Translations under genes and position numbers: made by a program
The notes under the pieces: generated by a model
Told to the model about the DNA's origin: nothing
The model's database searches: none
Seen by the model: only the letters and a program-made list of their open reading frames with translations
Assembly: GCA_027578815.1 (NCBI GenBank)
Contig: JANBTH010000043.1
Span: 1 to 46,661, forward strand
DNA from: Coemansia sp. RSA 1804
Lineage: Eukaryota > Kickxellomycota > Kickxellomycetes > Kickxellales > Kickxellaceae
Direction: 5' to 3'
DNA length: 46,661 bases
Shown: one piece after another, positions 18,744 to 29,153 of the stretch
How the letters are laid out: every line of letters starts with the position of its first letter
Position numbering within the stretch: the stretch's first letter is position 1

Positions 18744-19451
18744 ATGCAACTAACCCGTGCTATTGCTCTTGCCGCGCTTTCGGCGGTTGCCTCGTCCAGC
18801 GTGATCCCCATCAAACGGGACAGCAACTCTGACAAGGCAGCACTCTCTTCGATGCTGTCGTCGATCTCCGAAGAGCTGGCAGACCCCACTTACGCGTCAT
18901 ACCTGCTGTCAAGCGCGCTCGGGTACATCTCGTCAGATCTTCCCAGTGACCAGAAGCCCATCAAGCAAGCAGACCTTGAGTCGATTGTTAGCAAGTACGC
19001 ACCCGATGTGGCGCCATCGATGGTTTCCGATGTTCTTGCCTCGGTCAGGGATGTGTTCTCGTATGTGAGTGTTCCTGCGAGCGCCCTTTCTGCTCTGAGC
19101 TCGGCCATGGACTATATTGAGAAGAATGCGGCTAAACCGATGAGCTCGCTTTTTGTTTCGGCAATGAACAATGCGGCCGATAGCTACCGTCTTGACGGGG
19201 ACATTGGAACTGCCACTGCCATCACCGAAGACAGCCCCTCAGGCACCAGCGACACCTCCAAGGCAAAGACTACAGGTACCAGCGACAGCAATGATAAATC
19301 CGATGACACCAGCGATAATTCCGAGGACAGCACTAATGATGCCAGCACTGGCTCCGAAAGCCACACCAGCAGCGCTAGCATGACCAAGATGACATCTGTT
19401 CTGGTTCCAGCCAGCGCTGCAGCCATCGGCGTGATTTCAATGCTTTTCTAA
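18744..19451 (+). CDS. secreted, probably GPI-anchored Ser/Thr-rich cell-surface protein
   Basis: A 235-residue protein. Residues 1-19 form a signal peptide (MQLTRAIALAALSAVASSS). A Kex2-like IKR site follows at ~23-25. The middle (~30-150) is helical and Ser/Ala-rich. Residues ~155-212 are a Ser/Thr/Asp/Gly-rich linker likely to be O-glycosylated. The end is a hydrophobic tail (SVLVPASAAAIGVISMLF) with no charged residue after it, the classic pattern for GPI attachment. No enzyme motif is visible. It is a plausible wall or membrane-surface protein of unknown role. A smaller protein of the same architecture is encoded at 41287-41661. Confidence 0.82.
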   Translation: MQLTRAIALAALSAVASSSVIPIKRDSNSDKAALSSMLSSISEELADPTYASYLLSSALGYISSDLPSDQKPIKQADLESIVSKYAPDVAPSMVSDVLASVRDVFSYVSVPASALSALSSAMDYIEKNAAKPMSSLFVSAMNNAADSYRLDGDIGTATAITEDSPSGTSDTSKAKTTGTSDSNDKSDDTSDNSEDSTNDASTGSESHTSSASMTKMTSVLVPASAAAIGVISMLF

Positions 19452-20495
19452 ATCAGATTAGTGAACTGTTCTAGCTTCAATTTGGACTGCATAGTTGAAA
19501 ATGGATTTCACTGGAAAAATAGCTAAGAAGGTGGATATGGAAAAGGAAAGAAAACAAAGTGGCTGGCTGCGGCGGACATGAAAACTAAAAACGGATGGAT
19601 AATTGGATAATTGGAATAATGAGAAACCTGGGACTTTTTTCTTTTAGTTTTACATTAGGTCTTTATAAAATGGTTGAAGAAACAAATATTCCTTCCCCCG
19701 CTTTCTTCATTTCCTTTTATTTCCTTGATAATTTCTTTATTTATTTCTTGGCTTTCTTGAATGACGTTTGTAAAGAAGAGGATTTCAGGAGAAAGAAATG
19801 AAAGAAAAATAAAACAAACCCGAAATGACGATGAAATCCAAGTGGGATTTTGTTTTTTTTACTCTTCATCCGCACAACATCCGCTCTTTCTATTAAGCTT
19901 GTCTTCTTTGTTTTATGTAAGTCAAGGCGATGATCTGCTTGTGCTGAGTGGGATAAATGGGTGAATGGAATAGGTAAGCAAGCGAAGAAGACATATATAA
20001 AGAAAACATGGAATGGAATACCAAAGTAAAATTTTATAACACCAAATTATTCATCTCTCCAAGGGGTTTCTTCAGCTTGTTCGATTGGATTTCTATTAGT
20101 ATCAAAGATAACGCTGTTTGTTTATTTTACCGGAAACAAATATAATAATAATAAAGATGGATAATTCAGGTGAAGACCCACATCCATCTTTTAACGCAAC
20201 ATTTGTCCAGACATGTCCATCATCAAGCGGGCCTCAGCCCACAACATATGGTGGACAGCAGTGATTCATAGAGATTTCTTAATGATAGACTATCTTTTAT
20301 AAAATAGAAAGTGCTAGACAGTATATGTTTGGGCTGTAGTAGCTACCATCTACATTGATGTGAATAAATAACAAAATAATTTTTACTGTTTATTGAAACG
20401 TGTGTAGATGAAATGAAGTGAAATGCAAGGCAAGAGGAAGAAAAGGAATAAAAATGAATAGAGCCCAGGCGCTTCCGCTAGAAGAGAAATGGCGG
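19452..20495. other. intergenic region with one small coding-like ORF
   Basis: About 1 kb between converging genes, mostly AT-rich. A TATATAAAG at ~19995 and a GC-richer stretch at 20157-20264 (listed separately) stand out. Other open frames (19595-19801, 19761-19964) are low-complexity. Confidence 0.45.
20157..20264 (+). CDS. possible small ORF of 35 codons
   Basis: An ATG-initiated frame ending in TGA, rich in Pro, Ser, Thr and Gln (ends PTTYGGQQ). Its base composition is clearly more coding-like than the AT-rich DNA around it. It lies about 155 nt after a TATATAAAG. The sequence TTCAG/GTGAAG at ~20166 could instead be an intron acceptor, making this a terminal exon. No homology recognised. 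Confidence 0.22.
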   Translation: MDNSGEDPHPSFNATFVQTCPSSSGPQPTTYGGQQ

Positions 20496-21752
20496 TTAGT
20501 TTGCGCACATAATCAGGCCGTCGGAGTTGGGGCTGGCGTGTCTGCAAACATTGCCGTTGGGACACTCGACGCGCGCAACGCGGCCCCAGACGCACTCGAG
20601 ATAATGGCCGTGGACGCCGTCCTCACCCATCGGGCAGGCAAGCGTTCCGTGGAGCGCAAGTGGACACCCGTTGTTCTCGGCAAGCTGCAGCGCGGGCACG
20701 CTGGTGCTGTGTGCCAGCGCAAGCGGCGTGATTCCAATGAATGTGGTGGTTGTGGTGTTTGACTCTTTGTGGGTCGTAGTGGTGGTTTTAGTTGACTCTG
20801 CCGGCGAGGTAGTAGTCGTGGTCGTGGTCGAGTGGGTTGTCGGCTTTGTCGAGTAGGTCTTTGACGTGGTTGCTTCAGTAGGAGTAGTGGTAGTCGTTGT
20901 AGTTGGCTCCTCTGGCGTGGTAGTGGTAGTCGTGGTCGGCTCCTCTGGCGTGGTAGTGGTCGTTGTAGTCGGCTCCTCTGGCGTGGTAGTGGTCGTTGTA
21001 GTCGGCTCCTCTGGCGTAGTAGTGGTCGTAGTGGTCGGCTCCTCTGGCGTGGTAGTGGTAGTCGTGGTCGGCTCCTCTGGAGTGGTTGTTGGCTTTGTCG
21101 AGTAGCTCTTGGATGTCGTGGTTGGCTCTTCTGGCTTGGTGGTGGTGGTCGTTGAGGACGACTCGTGACTCGACGGAGTAGACGCGCCGTAAGTGACGTT
21201 GGCGCCGTAGGTAACACTTGTTGGGTGCGTCGAGTTGGTTGTGGTAGTGGTGGTAGTCAACTCGGAAGGCGTGGTGGAAGTGTGCGTGGTCGACGTAGTA
21301 GAAGACGTAGTCGGTGTCAGCGTAGGCGTGGTGGTGGTGGTCGTGGTGGTGGTTTTGGTGGATGTGGCCGTCGACTTGGTTGTTGAGGTTCTGGTGCTAA
21401 TTGACTTGCTGGTGGTGGGCGTTTTGGTTTCCTTGGTAGTCGTGGTGGTAGTTGTTGTCACCGTAGTCCCCTCGGTGGTGGTGGTGGTGGACTCGCCTGG
21501 CTCCTCGCCTCCCGGCAGAGTAAAGGTGCTGCCCAGCGTAATGTCGGCAGGCGCAACTGCGCTGCTGGTGCAGGTCTTGGTCGTCGACACAGCATTGCGG
21601 TGCGCTGCTGTTGCTGCTCCGCTCTTCACAACCGTGTGCGGCACAGATATCTCCTCTGGAATAATCAGATCGATGCTGCTGCTTGCACGAGCTGCCGAGG
21701 ACACAGCAACAATTGCTGCCAATGCAATTAGCGAAAGTGATCCCTTGAGCAT
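20496..21752 (-). CDS. secreted Thr-rich mucin-like protein with C-terminal Cys-rich, chitin-binding-like domain
   Basis: A 418-residue protein starting at the ATG at 21752, which gives a clean signal peptide (MLKGSLSLIALAAIVAVSSA). The middle (~85-345) is almost pure Thr/Ser/Pro with KPEEP/TPEEP motifs and must be heavily O-glycosylated. Six 11-residue PEEP-T7 units occupy ~225-290. The last ~60 residues form a compact domain with six cysteines (NGCPLALHG, LACPMG, YLECVWG, VECPNGNVC, IMCAN). The spacing resembles CBM19-type chitin-binding modules, so wall attachment through chitin is likely but unproven. There is no GPI tail. It is probably a wall or adhesin-like protein. A TATA box (minus strand, 21908-21914) lies ~155 nt upstream. 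Confidence 0.8.
   Translation of the reverse strand: MLKGSLSLIALAAIVAVSSAARASSSIDLIIPEEISVPHTVVKSGAATAAHRNAVSTTKTCTSSAVAPADITLGSTFTLPGGEEPGESTTTTTEGTTVTTTTTTTTKETKTPTTSKSISTRTSTTKSTATSTKTTTTTTTTTPTLTPTTSSTTSTTHTSTTPSELTTTTTTTNSTHPTSVTYGANVTYGASTPSSHESSSTTTTTKPEEPTTTSKSYSTKPTTTPEEPTTTTTTTPEEPTTTTTTTPEEPTTTTTTTPEEPTTTTTTTPEEPTTTTTTTPEEPTTTTTTTPTEATTSKTYSTKPTTHSTTTTTTTSPAESTKTTTTTHKESNTTTTTFIGITPLALAHSTSVPALQLAENNGCPLALHGTLACPMGEDGVHGHYLECVWGRVARVECPNGNVCRHASPNSDGLIMCAN
20883..21080. repeat. 33-bp coding minisatellite (six units)
   Basis: Six in-frame 33-bp units encode PEEP followed by seven Thr in the mucin gene. Units share GGCTCCTCTGG and differ only by GTAGTGGTAGTC/GTCGTTGTAGTC-type variation. 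Such arrays change copy number readily, so length polymorphism between strains is expected. Confidence 0.9.
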
Positions 21753-22452
21753 TGTTGTTATTAATATTATCTTTTTGACAAGTAAAAGAATTTGCAAAGG
21801 TTTTATGCTAGAATGATGGAGTATGCAAGATGATGATGATGACTAGGCTTAATAAATTAGTTTTCTAACCAAAGACAAAATTCGATACAGAGTGCACACA
21901 TATCTCCTTATATATCCCACGCAGTATAAAAAGCTGCAGGATGCATATTTTACAGCAGAATTCTTCTCGATCCCCGGCAAAATAGGCCACGATATTCCTT
22001 TAGCAAAACCAACTCTGTAACTCTAGGTGGTTTACAAGCGAAAAACAAAAAGTAGAGAAATAATTGCTGCACTCTGTTTGGTACACGTCCAAGTGAGACC
22101 GCACCACAGCCATATGGAAACATGTACATATGCGCCATGTTTCTTCTTAAACAAGAGCAAAATAAAAATATGACAGCATATTGTGTAAATACAACCTTTT
22201 TGTACTTTATTCTCCCTTCCCCCCACATGTACTCATGTCAACATGAACAGTCCGGTCAGTCGGCCAGTCAGTCATCCAGCCCAGCCTGCCATGTGTAACA
22301 GAGTCCAAATACGCCTTACATAAGCAGAAAACCCACCCCATCATCTCCACTCCTCCATACTTTCAAACAAAATACACATTTGTGTGGAGAAGGATGAGCT
22401 GGCAAATGTATATATATATGTGTGTGTGGAAAATCCATAAATATTCTTTATT
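21753..22452. other. intergenic region between mucin gene and TIM21
   Basis: About 700 bp holding the mucin promoter (TATATAA on the minus strand at 21908-21914) and the TIM21 3' flank. A TATATATATGTGTGTGTG stretch lies near 22411-22428. No gene supported. Confidence 0.5.
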
Positions 22453-23271
22453 CTATTTCCGCCAATTCCCCGGATTTAAAACACTGAGCCACGAACCATC
22501 GAAAGAACCCCTTCCTTCAGTTGAAAACCTTTGGTTTCGCTTCTGTTTCTGGTAATCGTGCACCCGGTCGGCAAACTCATCGGTGACCAAGACCTTCACT
22601 CTACCAACAGGGGAGCCCGAGCTTTCGGTCCTCTGCATCCAGTCCTCAGTAAATTGGCCCCTGTCTATCGGATAAACATCGACCACCACGTAGTTGTAGT
22701 CCCACGCTGACGTGTGTTTCGATTGCACCATGTCGAGTTTAACTATCCCCAGAAAGGGGATCGAGTAGGCGGCGTCCCGTATATAGTACTGCATCGTCAG
22801 CCGCTGCCGCCCTTGCTCGTCCACGAAGGCGCGGTGCGCAATCGACCGGTGGCGCTGCCGCTGGCTGTGCGTTGGCTCGCCAAACCCAACAACCGCGCTA
22901 TCGCCGTTGCTTCCGAACAGCTCGCGGATCTGCGGGTTCGCGCGGATCAGATCAAGACTTTCGTTGTACACCCGCGTGGTCCCGCTGTCGGCCAGCAGGT
23001 TATCGTACAGCGTGTACATTATGTAGCCAAACAGGGTCATTACGCTGCCGATGATCAGTACATTGCCTACGGTGCCTGCTGCTGTTCTCCACGTGCCGCC
23101 TGAACCCTGGCCACTACTGCTGGCGGAGGAATACATGCGCCGTGCGTGTGAATGTGATTGTAATTGTGTAATTCGGCGGCTGCTGGTTCTGGTGGTCCGA
23201 ATCCGAACAGCAGCGGCCGTTGTGTTGCGTCTGAAGACAAGGGCTGGCAACCCGCCCATCGCGCTGATCAT
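22453..23271 (-). CDS. TIM21: mitochondrial import inner membrane translocase subunit Tim21
   Basis: A 272-residue protein from the ATG at 23271. An Arg-rich, acid-poor N-terminus (~1-50) fits a mitochondrial presequence. One membrane span follows (~68-90, VGNVLIIGSVMTLFGYIMY), then the intermembrane-space Tim21 domain (~100-235). Landmarks are VYNESLDLIRANPQI, RSIAHRAFVDEQG, MQYYIRDA, GIVKLDMV and a WDYNYVVVDVYP strand. Tim21 links the outer-membrane TOM complex to the TIM23 translocase and to respiratory complexes. The role is from the family. The length is in the normal range. An in-frame Met at residue 5 is an alternative start. Confidence 0.92.
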   Translation of the reverse strand: MISAMGGLPALVFRRNTTAAAVRIRTTRTSSRRITQLQSHSHARRMYSSASSSGQGSGGTWRTAAGTVGNVLIIGSVMTLFGYIMYTLYDNLLADSGTTRVYNESLDLIRANPQIRELFGSNGDSAVVGFGEPTHSQRQRHRSIAHRAFVDEQGRQRLTMQYYIRDAAYSIPFLGIVKLDMVQSKHTSAWDYNYVVVDVYPIDRGQFTEDWMQRTESSGSPVGRVKVLVTDEFADRVHDYQKQKRNQRFSTEGRGSFDGSWLSVLNPGNWRK

Positions 23272-24303
23272 TGTGTCTCTTCTTATTTATCCCTCTGTAT
23301 CCTTGCGCTCCTCAGCAAGCAAATTCAAAGTGCCGTATTGCAAATCCTCACAACAACGAAACAAATCAAAAAACTAGTTGTGTAGGAAAGAAAGGGGGCA
23401 ATAAAAAATAAAGGCATGCACATACTTTGATAAACATAAAAATGATCGTGATGATTAGCATCAGGATATGGCATCATCAGCGGATCATCGGATCACTCCT
23501 ACTGAACCTGAGAATATGGAAAAAGGCATGGCTTGAATTCTTAATGTGTATTGTATTGTTTTTTGTATTTCCTGTTCTGTAACAAAAACAAATCTAGCTC
23601 AGGGAGCGCTTGGCTCTTTTTATTATTATTATCTTATTGACAAGGCTGGTCCATGCAAACATATACACATCAATTGGCAGCAGCAGAATCAGCAGCAAAC
23701 ATGTATTTCTTTACATTGCTTAATTTTTTTCTTTTGTCCTTTTGTGCAAGGAGCATATATTTGCTTGCTTGCCTGCCTGTTCTTCGATTGTCCCTTCTTT
23801 TTCGGCGTATTCCATATGCAAGCAGGTACTCCATACGTTTACATCGTTCTCTCCGCTCTGTCTTGTTCCGGCTTTCTTTCTCTCTATTTTCCTTCCCTTC
23901 TTGCTGTATGCGTATTTCCTCTCCTGCCTGCATGTATCGTCCATATTTCTATTGTTTCGAGGAGGAGAATCTTGCCTTACATGCTGTGAGAAACAGAATT
24001 GAAAGTGGCAGAAAGCGGGAGGCGCCGCAGGATAATAATAATAAACATAGAAAAGGAGGAGGATCAGGGTCACCAACCATCTCACTCACTCGCTCACACG
24101 CAGCATGATTGGGAGAGAACAGAGAGCCGAAGAAATGACACATTTATAAGAGAACAGGCGCGGAGAGAGAGAAAAAAGAGGGACCGTTCTTCAAGAAACC
24201 CACTCTACCTTGCCTTTATTTTTTACCTGAGCCACTCTATCCGTATACTTGTTCTTTTTATAAACCTTGCCTGCCTAGCAACATTTATTTATAACCGCCG
24301 AGG
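23272..24303. other. divergent promoter region between TIM21 and the PLP enzyme
   Basis: About 1 kb, pyrimidine-rich in its middle, between divergently transcribed genes. TTTATAAACC near 24258-24267 lies close to the downstream ATG. Overlapping open frames here (23546-24108, both strands) are low-complexity shadows. Confidence 0.5.
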
Positions 24304-25545
24304 ATGGTCGAGATCAGGAACCCGCTGTACGACTCGATGGCAGTGTCGACGCAGAGCATCCACGCAGATGCACACCTGCGCGTGACAGCCGATATCTCAG
24401 CGCCGATAAGCGTGACGACGACATTCGACTACGCAAAGGACTCGGTTGACGGATACAACTACGGACCGGACCAGCGGTACACGTACTCCCGCGACACGAC
24501 GCCAGTGGTAGCCAAGACCGAGGCAGCGCTGAGCACGCTGACGGAGGGCTTCGCAGTGCTGTACGGGTCGGGACTGAGTGCGGCGCTTGCGGTGCTGATC
24601 GAGCACAAGCCCAAGAAGATCGCGCTCGGCAAATGCTACTTTGGGATCCGCAACGTGATCCAGCAGTACCAGCAGCTGGTTGGCTGCGTGCAGGTGGTGG
24701 GCATCGACTGTGCGTTTGATGGCGTTGATCTGGTGTGGATCGAGTCTCCGATCAACCCGAGTGGCGAGGTGCTGGATCTGTGCGGATACGCGCTTCGTGC
24801 GCATGCCGCCGGCGCGCTGCTGGTGGTGGATGCGACGCTGGCGCCGCCGCCGCTCAGCTATCCGTTCCGCCAGGGCGCCGACATCGTTGTGCACTCAGCC
24901 ACCAAGTATCTGGGCGGCCACTGCGACCTTCTGGCCGGCGTCGTCGCGACAAAGTCTGCCGCATCCGTTGCGTCGCTGCACCAGACGCGCAGCACGCTTG
25001 GCCTGGGCGCCGGCAGTCTGGAGTCGTGGTTGCTGCTGCGCTCATTGCGTACGCTGTCGCTTCGCGTGGTGCAGCAGTCCAGAACTGCCGCCCGACTGGT
25101 TGCCTTGCTCGAGAGTCATCGTCGCGCAGCCTGCGCTACGGCCTGCCACCTCCCGTCGGCTGCAGAGCTCTCGCTGGGCCGTCGCATCGCTGCCATCCAC
25201 CACGCCAGCCTCCAGTTCTCGTCCTGCTCGGGCGCTGCGCAATCCACCTGCGGCTTCGATGTGGCCAAGCAGCATCCCAACGGATTTGGCGCCGTTTTCG
25301 CCGTTCGCTTTGCTTCCAAGACTCAGGCGCTGTTTGTTGCCCGCCACCTCAAGCTGCATCGCTTTGCCACCAGCCTGGGCGGCGTTGAGTCGCTTGTTGA
25401 TTGGCGCCACGGCTGGGACGCTTCCGCCGATCCTACGCTGCTGCGCGTCAGTGTTGGGCTCGAGAGCTACGATGATCTGGCCAACGACTGGAAGCAGGCG
25501 CTGCTGGCGCTTGATACCAGCGAGGCTGCTGCCGCAAAGCTCTAG
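24304..25545 (+). CDS. Cys/Met metabolism PLP-dependent enzyme (transsulfuration family)
   Basis: A 413-residue fold-type I PLP enzyme. Landmarks are YSR (61-63) and YGSG (87-90) near the phosphate site, VVDATLA with D176 for the pyridine nitrogen, and the Schiff-base lysine K201 in HSATKYLGGH. The C-terminal SLGGVESL and late arginine of cystathionine gamma-synthase, gamma-lyase and beta-lyase are also kept. The start STQSIHAD...DISAPISVTTTF resembles the poorly characterised fungal branch typified by yeast YHR112C rather than Cys3 or Str3. The exact reaction (C-S lyase or gamma-replacement) cannot be decided by eye. It probably acts in sulfur amino acid metabolism in the cytosol. GC-rich throughout, single exon. 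Confidence 0.88.
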   Translation: MVEIRNPLYDSMAVSTQSIHADAHLRVTADISAPISVTTTFDYAKDSVDGYNYGPDQRYTYSRDTTPVVAKTEAALSTLTEGFAVLYGSGLSAALAVLIEHKPKKIALGKCYFGIRNVIQQYQQLVGCVQVVGIDCAFDGVDLVWIESPINPSGEVLDLCGYALRAHAAGALLVVDATLAPPPLSYPFRQGADIVVHSATKYLGGHCDLLAGVVATKSAASVASLHQTRSTLGLGAGSLESWLLLRSLRTLSLRVVQQSRTAARLVALLESHRRAACATACHLPSAAELSLGRRIAAIHHASLQFSSCSGAAQSTCGFDVAKQHPNGFGAVFAVRFASKTQALFVARHLKLHRFATSLGGVESLVDWRHGWDASADPTLLRVSVGLESYDDLANDWKQALLALDTSEAAAAKL

Positions 25546-27455
25546 CTCCTCGGAACTCTCTCCCGTGTATGCGGCGAGACGGGAGAAGCCCAGAGGCAGC
25601 CTAGTTATTATTTTATTTCTACTTCCCTTGTTCCTCCTATCCATTCACTCATTGGTATTGACTTTGCCTTGACTATCCTGGTCCCGCACAGCCAGGTCGG
25701 TTTCTACCGATAGATCCACTTGTGCAACCCGGCCTCTCCTCTCGCCCCAAAGTGCGCATGGCACAAATGGAAGCTGAAACTTCTCTCTTCTTGCTTTGCA
25801 ACTCCGCATACGAATTGTATGTCCATCCTTTTTTCCTTTGTGCACACACGGGCAAGGAGAAAGACACCTTGGTTGGGTTTTTGGCATGAACAAAGAGGCA
25901 TGAGGCAAGACGATGCTGTCTGCCTTGTTTTTGCAAAGAAAAGAGAAGACTGAGAGAGAGAAAGGAAATGGCCGATCAAGACCGCTTCACGTTTCCTTTG
26001 TGCAAAACCAAAAAAAAAAGCTAAACAACAACAACAAACCTGAACGAGTAATGAAAGAAGGTGTATGCGCTGTTTACGGGTTTGGTTAGAGCATAAAAAG
26101 GAAGAAAAGAAGGGGGGACCACGATGCAACATGTACTGGAAAATCATTCTTTATGGTTGGCTGCCCCATCATCAAAGCATAAAACATAACATATCGTGGA
26201 CCATCGCGAGAGAGAGAGAGAGAAGGCGGTTTCTTTCTTTCTTTTCAGGACCACTTGCTGTTTCATCGCTGTAGCTGTAGATGTAGCTGCGGTTGTACTC
26301 GCTGCTGATACATCACCCCCTTTCCTTCAATCCGTAGTAGTAGCAGCGGTAGTAGTAGTAGAGCATCACCAGCAGGAAAAAAGGTAGAAAACAAAAGAAA
26401 AGCCAGCAGAAGCTGTTTCTTCAAAATCAGGTGGTGTACGCAAAAAAGGAGTGAAAATATAAAAAGACAAACAACAAAATAAACTTGAAAAGAAAGGATT
26501 GGTTTTCTTTTTTTTTCCCCCTTCTCAGTCACTTTCACCGCACGGCATAGTAACAACTTTTTTATTTTTATTTTTACGTTTCCCTTTATTTTCCTTTTCC
26601 CCTCCTCTCCTCTCCCTTTTTTATTTTTTATTTCGTTATTTGTATTCATTTTTCCTTACTGGTAGCTTAATATAATCTTGATATTCTTATTTTCTCCCTC
26701 TCTATCTATCTTCTTCCAATTCCCAGGCTACTGACAGCAGAACAGAACAGAGCAGAACAGAAAACTTTTAAGCTAACCACACGAGGTAAGAAATCGGAAG
26801 ATGCACGGATGGGATGGAGACTCATCTAATTCAATTTCCCGCTTTAACGCTGCTTTTTTGCTTCCTCCCCTCTCCTTTAAAGCAAAACAAGGAGCATATA
26901 TGAGTATTTATAAGCCCAGCTAGCACAAGGCCCTTTTCTTTCTTTCTTTCTTTCCTTCTTTCTGGTTGTTGAGAATCGTGGACACCTTTATTTATTTTGT
27001 CCAATGCGAGGAAAAAAACAGGAACGGCTTTTGTTTATATAAAGAAGCAGAGGGAAGAGTGCGGGTGGAGTGCTGGTTTTAAAAAAGGTTTGAAGCTGGT
27101 GGTTGAAAATTCTACTCGTGTTCCATTGGATTTGCAGGACCTTTTCTTTCTTTTCTGCCACTGCGCTTTTTTCCTTGCTCTTTTTGTTATTCCCCCTGCG
27201 CATACACTTTTACAGAGTTGTTTATTTAATTTAGCTCTCACAGCTGCCCTGCGGTCTGATTGCAATCTCTTTTTTACTCTCTCTTGGGTTTTGCTCAATT
27301 GACGTTTTTTTCGATTTCTTTGTTTTTATTTTCTTTCTAAATTCTCCTCCAATCGAGCGCATCCATCTGCTTTGTTTTTTACTTTGCCCATTTGGGTCTC
27401 GTTGTAGGAAAAAAAGACCACCGACAGGACAGCAACTTGAAAGACGACTAGAAAT
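25546..27455. other. long spacer and probable leader of CDC42, rich in simple repeats
   Basis: About 1.9 kb without a supportable gene. It holds (GA)n at 26207-26224, TAG/GTAGTAG repeats near 26335-26360, an AACAGAACAGAAC-type repeat near 26740-26762 and a (TTTC)n run at 26936-26962. GTAAGA at 26786 and a T-rich stretch ending TGTAG at 27407, just before the CDC42 start, could bound a ~620-nt leader intron, but nothing here proves it. Confidence 0.4.
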
Positions 27456-28025
27456 ATGCAGACAATCAAATGCGTAGTTGTGGGCGATGGCGCGGTGGGC
27501 AAGACATGCCTTCTGATTTCGTACACGACAAACAAATTCCCGTCGGAGTATGTGCCAACAGTGTTTGACAACTACGCGGTGACGATTATGATAGGCGACG
27601 AGCCGTACACGCTCGGGCTGTTTGATACTGCCGGGCAGGAGGACTACGACCGTCTGCGCCCGCTGTCGTATCCGCAAACAGACGTGTTTCTTGTGTGCTT
27701 CTCGGTGACGTCGCAGGCGTCGTTTGAGAATGTCAGAGAAAAGTGGTTCCCCGAAGTTCGGCACCATTGCCCGGGCGTTCCGTGTCTTATTGTTGGCACC
27801 CAGGTTGATCTGCGCGATGATCCGATGGGCGACAAGCCGAAGAAGGATATCAAGTTCATCAGTACGGAGCAGGGCGACCAGCTTGCCAAGGACCTTTCTG
27901 CTATCAAGTATGTCGAGTGCTCGGCCCTCACGCAGCGTGGCCTGAAGAACGTCTTTGATGAGGCTATTGTTGCTGCGCTGGAGCCGCCTGTGCAGAAGAG
28001 AAAATCAAAGTGCCTGCTTTTGTAG
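27456..28025 (+). CDS. CDC42: Rho-family GTPase Cdc42
   Basis: A 189-residue GTPase whose first ~85 residues follow animal and yeast Cdc42 almost exactly. It has P-loop GDGAVGKT (10-17), effector loop YVPTVFDNY (32-40), DTAGQ with Q61, NKxD variant TQVD and SAL near 158. After a short insert region (DPMGDKPKKD, shorter than in yeast) the protein ends EPPVQKRKSKCLLL. KRKSK is the polybasic patch, and the terminal CLLL is a CaaX box with Leu last, predicting geranylgeranylation. Cdc42 controls polarised growth, actin and the septin/exocyst machinery at the plasma membrane. It is the most confidently identified gene here. Confidence 0.97.
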   Translation: MQTIKCVVVGDGAVGKTCLLISYTTNKFPSEYVPTVFDNYAVTIMIGDEPYTLGLFDTAGQEDYDRLRPLSYPQTDVFLVCFSVTSQASFENVREKWFPEVRHHCPGVPCLIVGTQVDLRDDPMGDKPKKDIKFISTEQGDQLAKDLSAIKYVECSALTQRGLKNVFDEAIVAALEPPVQKRKSKCLLL

Positions 28026-29153
28026 AGTTGGAGGATTTGCTCTTATTTCTGCTCCCATGTCTGTCTGCTTGTTCCTTTCTTCTTTTGTGTTGCCTAGTCC
28101 GTTCTACCCTCCGCTTGCCTGTTCTTTTCCGTGCTCCTCTAGCCTCTTCCCCCTTCTTCTTCTTACGCCTCAATGATCCCCCTTTTTTATTCTTGGCAAG
28201 GGAGGAGTGTGTGTGTGTGATACGAGAGAGTAGCTGGGTCTATTTTGGACTTTTTGTGGAGTAGGCAGACCGGCTGGCAGAGGGAAGGAAGGAAAGAGTG
28301 AGTTTGTTGAGGAAGAGTAAGAACACCGATTGCTTTTCTTCTTTTCCTACTTTGTTCCTACATTTGCAGAAACTGGGTCCTCCAAACCAAGTCTTATTAG
28401 CCTTCCTTTTTTTCTTTCTCTCTTTTTTCTTCTTTTATAATCGGTCTGCCTCCTTTTTTTCTTACATTTTGTTTTCTTATTTTTCTATATCCAAATTGAC
28501 ATTCCACAACACTAACACTGTTTTCTTTTAATGTTATTTCTTTAGCTGGGAGAGAGGAGAGCTGGCAGATGTTGCAGGAACAGAAAATATTATTATCCGA
28601 ACATGCATCACAACCGGTGTTCTGGTGTTTGCGTCATAGTCATTGACCATGAAAGCAACAAGCAAACCTTGTAGCTTTGTTGCGTGTTTCCTTGTCCAAT
28701 GCCAGACTAGCTGGAGCACGGGAAGGCAGGCGGAATACATTCATTGGCTTATTCGCTCGCATCATGTCTTCCTCCCCCCCCCTCGTCCAGCGGAGACAGC
28801 ACCACAGTATAATTTCATTCCGCTGCAGCCAAAGCGTATGCCGCTTGTTACCTCTTTGCTCAGCTGGTCTGACGACACACACAGCATATATGCAAACAAA
28901 AGCAGACGAGTACTGGCCCTGCTCTTTGTATATAAAGACAAGGCCAGGCAGCAGCAGCACACCCTGAAGGCATTTGTCGTTTCACTTGCTTCTTTCCTCC
29001 ATTTCTCTCTTTGTGATTATATTATATTTATTTATTCACTTCAACATCTGGCCACCCTAAATCAAAATCTACTTACTTATACTACCGTTTGCGCTTGTAT
29101 CTGTAACTGTTTATATCGCCTTCGTCTCTGCTTTCTCTCTTGCGTATCCAGCG
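28026..29153. other. spacer and promoter of the GH35 gene
   Basis: About 1.1 kb. It is T-rich on the CDC42 3' side. TATATAAAG at 28929-28937 lies ~217 nt before the GH35 ATG and is followed by a pyrimidine-rich leader. A GTGTGTGTG run lies near 28209. The open frame from 28643 that overlaps the GH35 start is a shadow. Confidence 0.5.
28929..28937 (+). promoter_or_regulatory. TATA box upstream of the GH35 gene
   Basis: TATATAAAG in an otherwise mixed sequence, ~217 nt before the ATG at 29154. Confidence 0.5.

Noticed and set aside
20070..20095. GTTCGATT motif resembling a tRNA T-loop
   Set aside because: No complementary T-stem and no other tRNA arms nearby.
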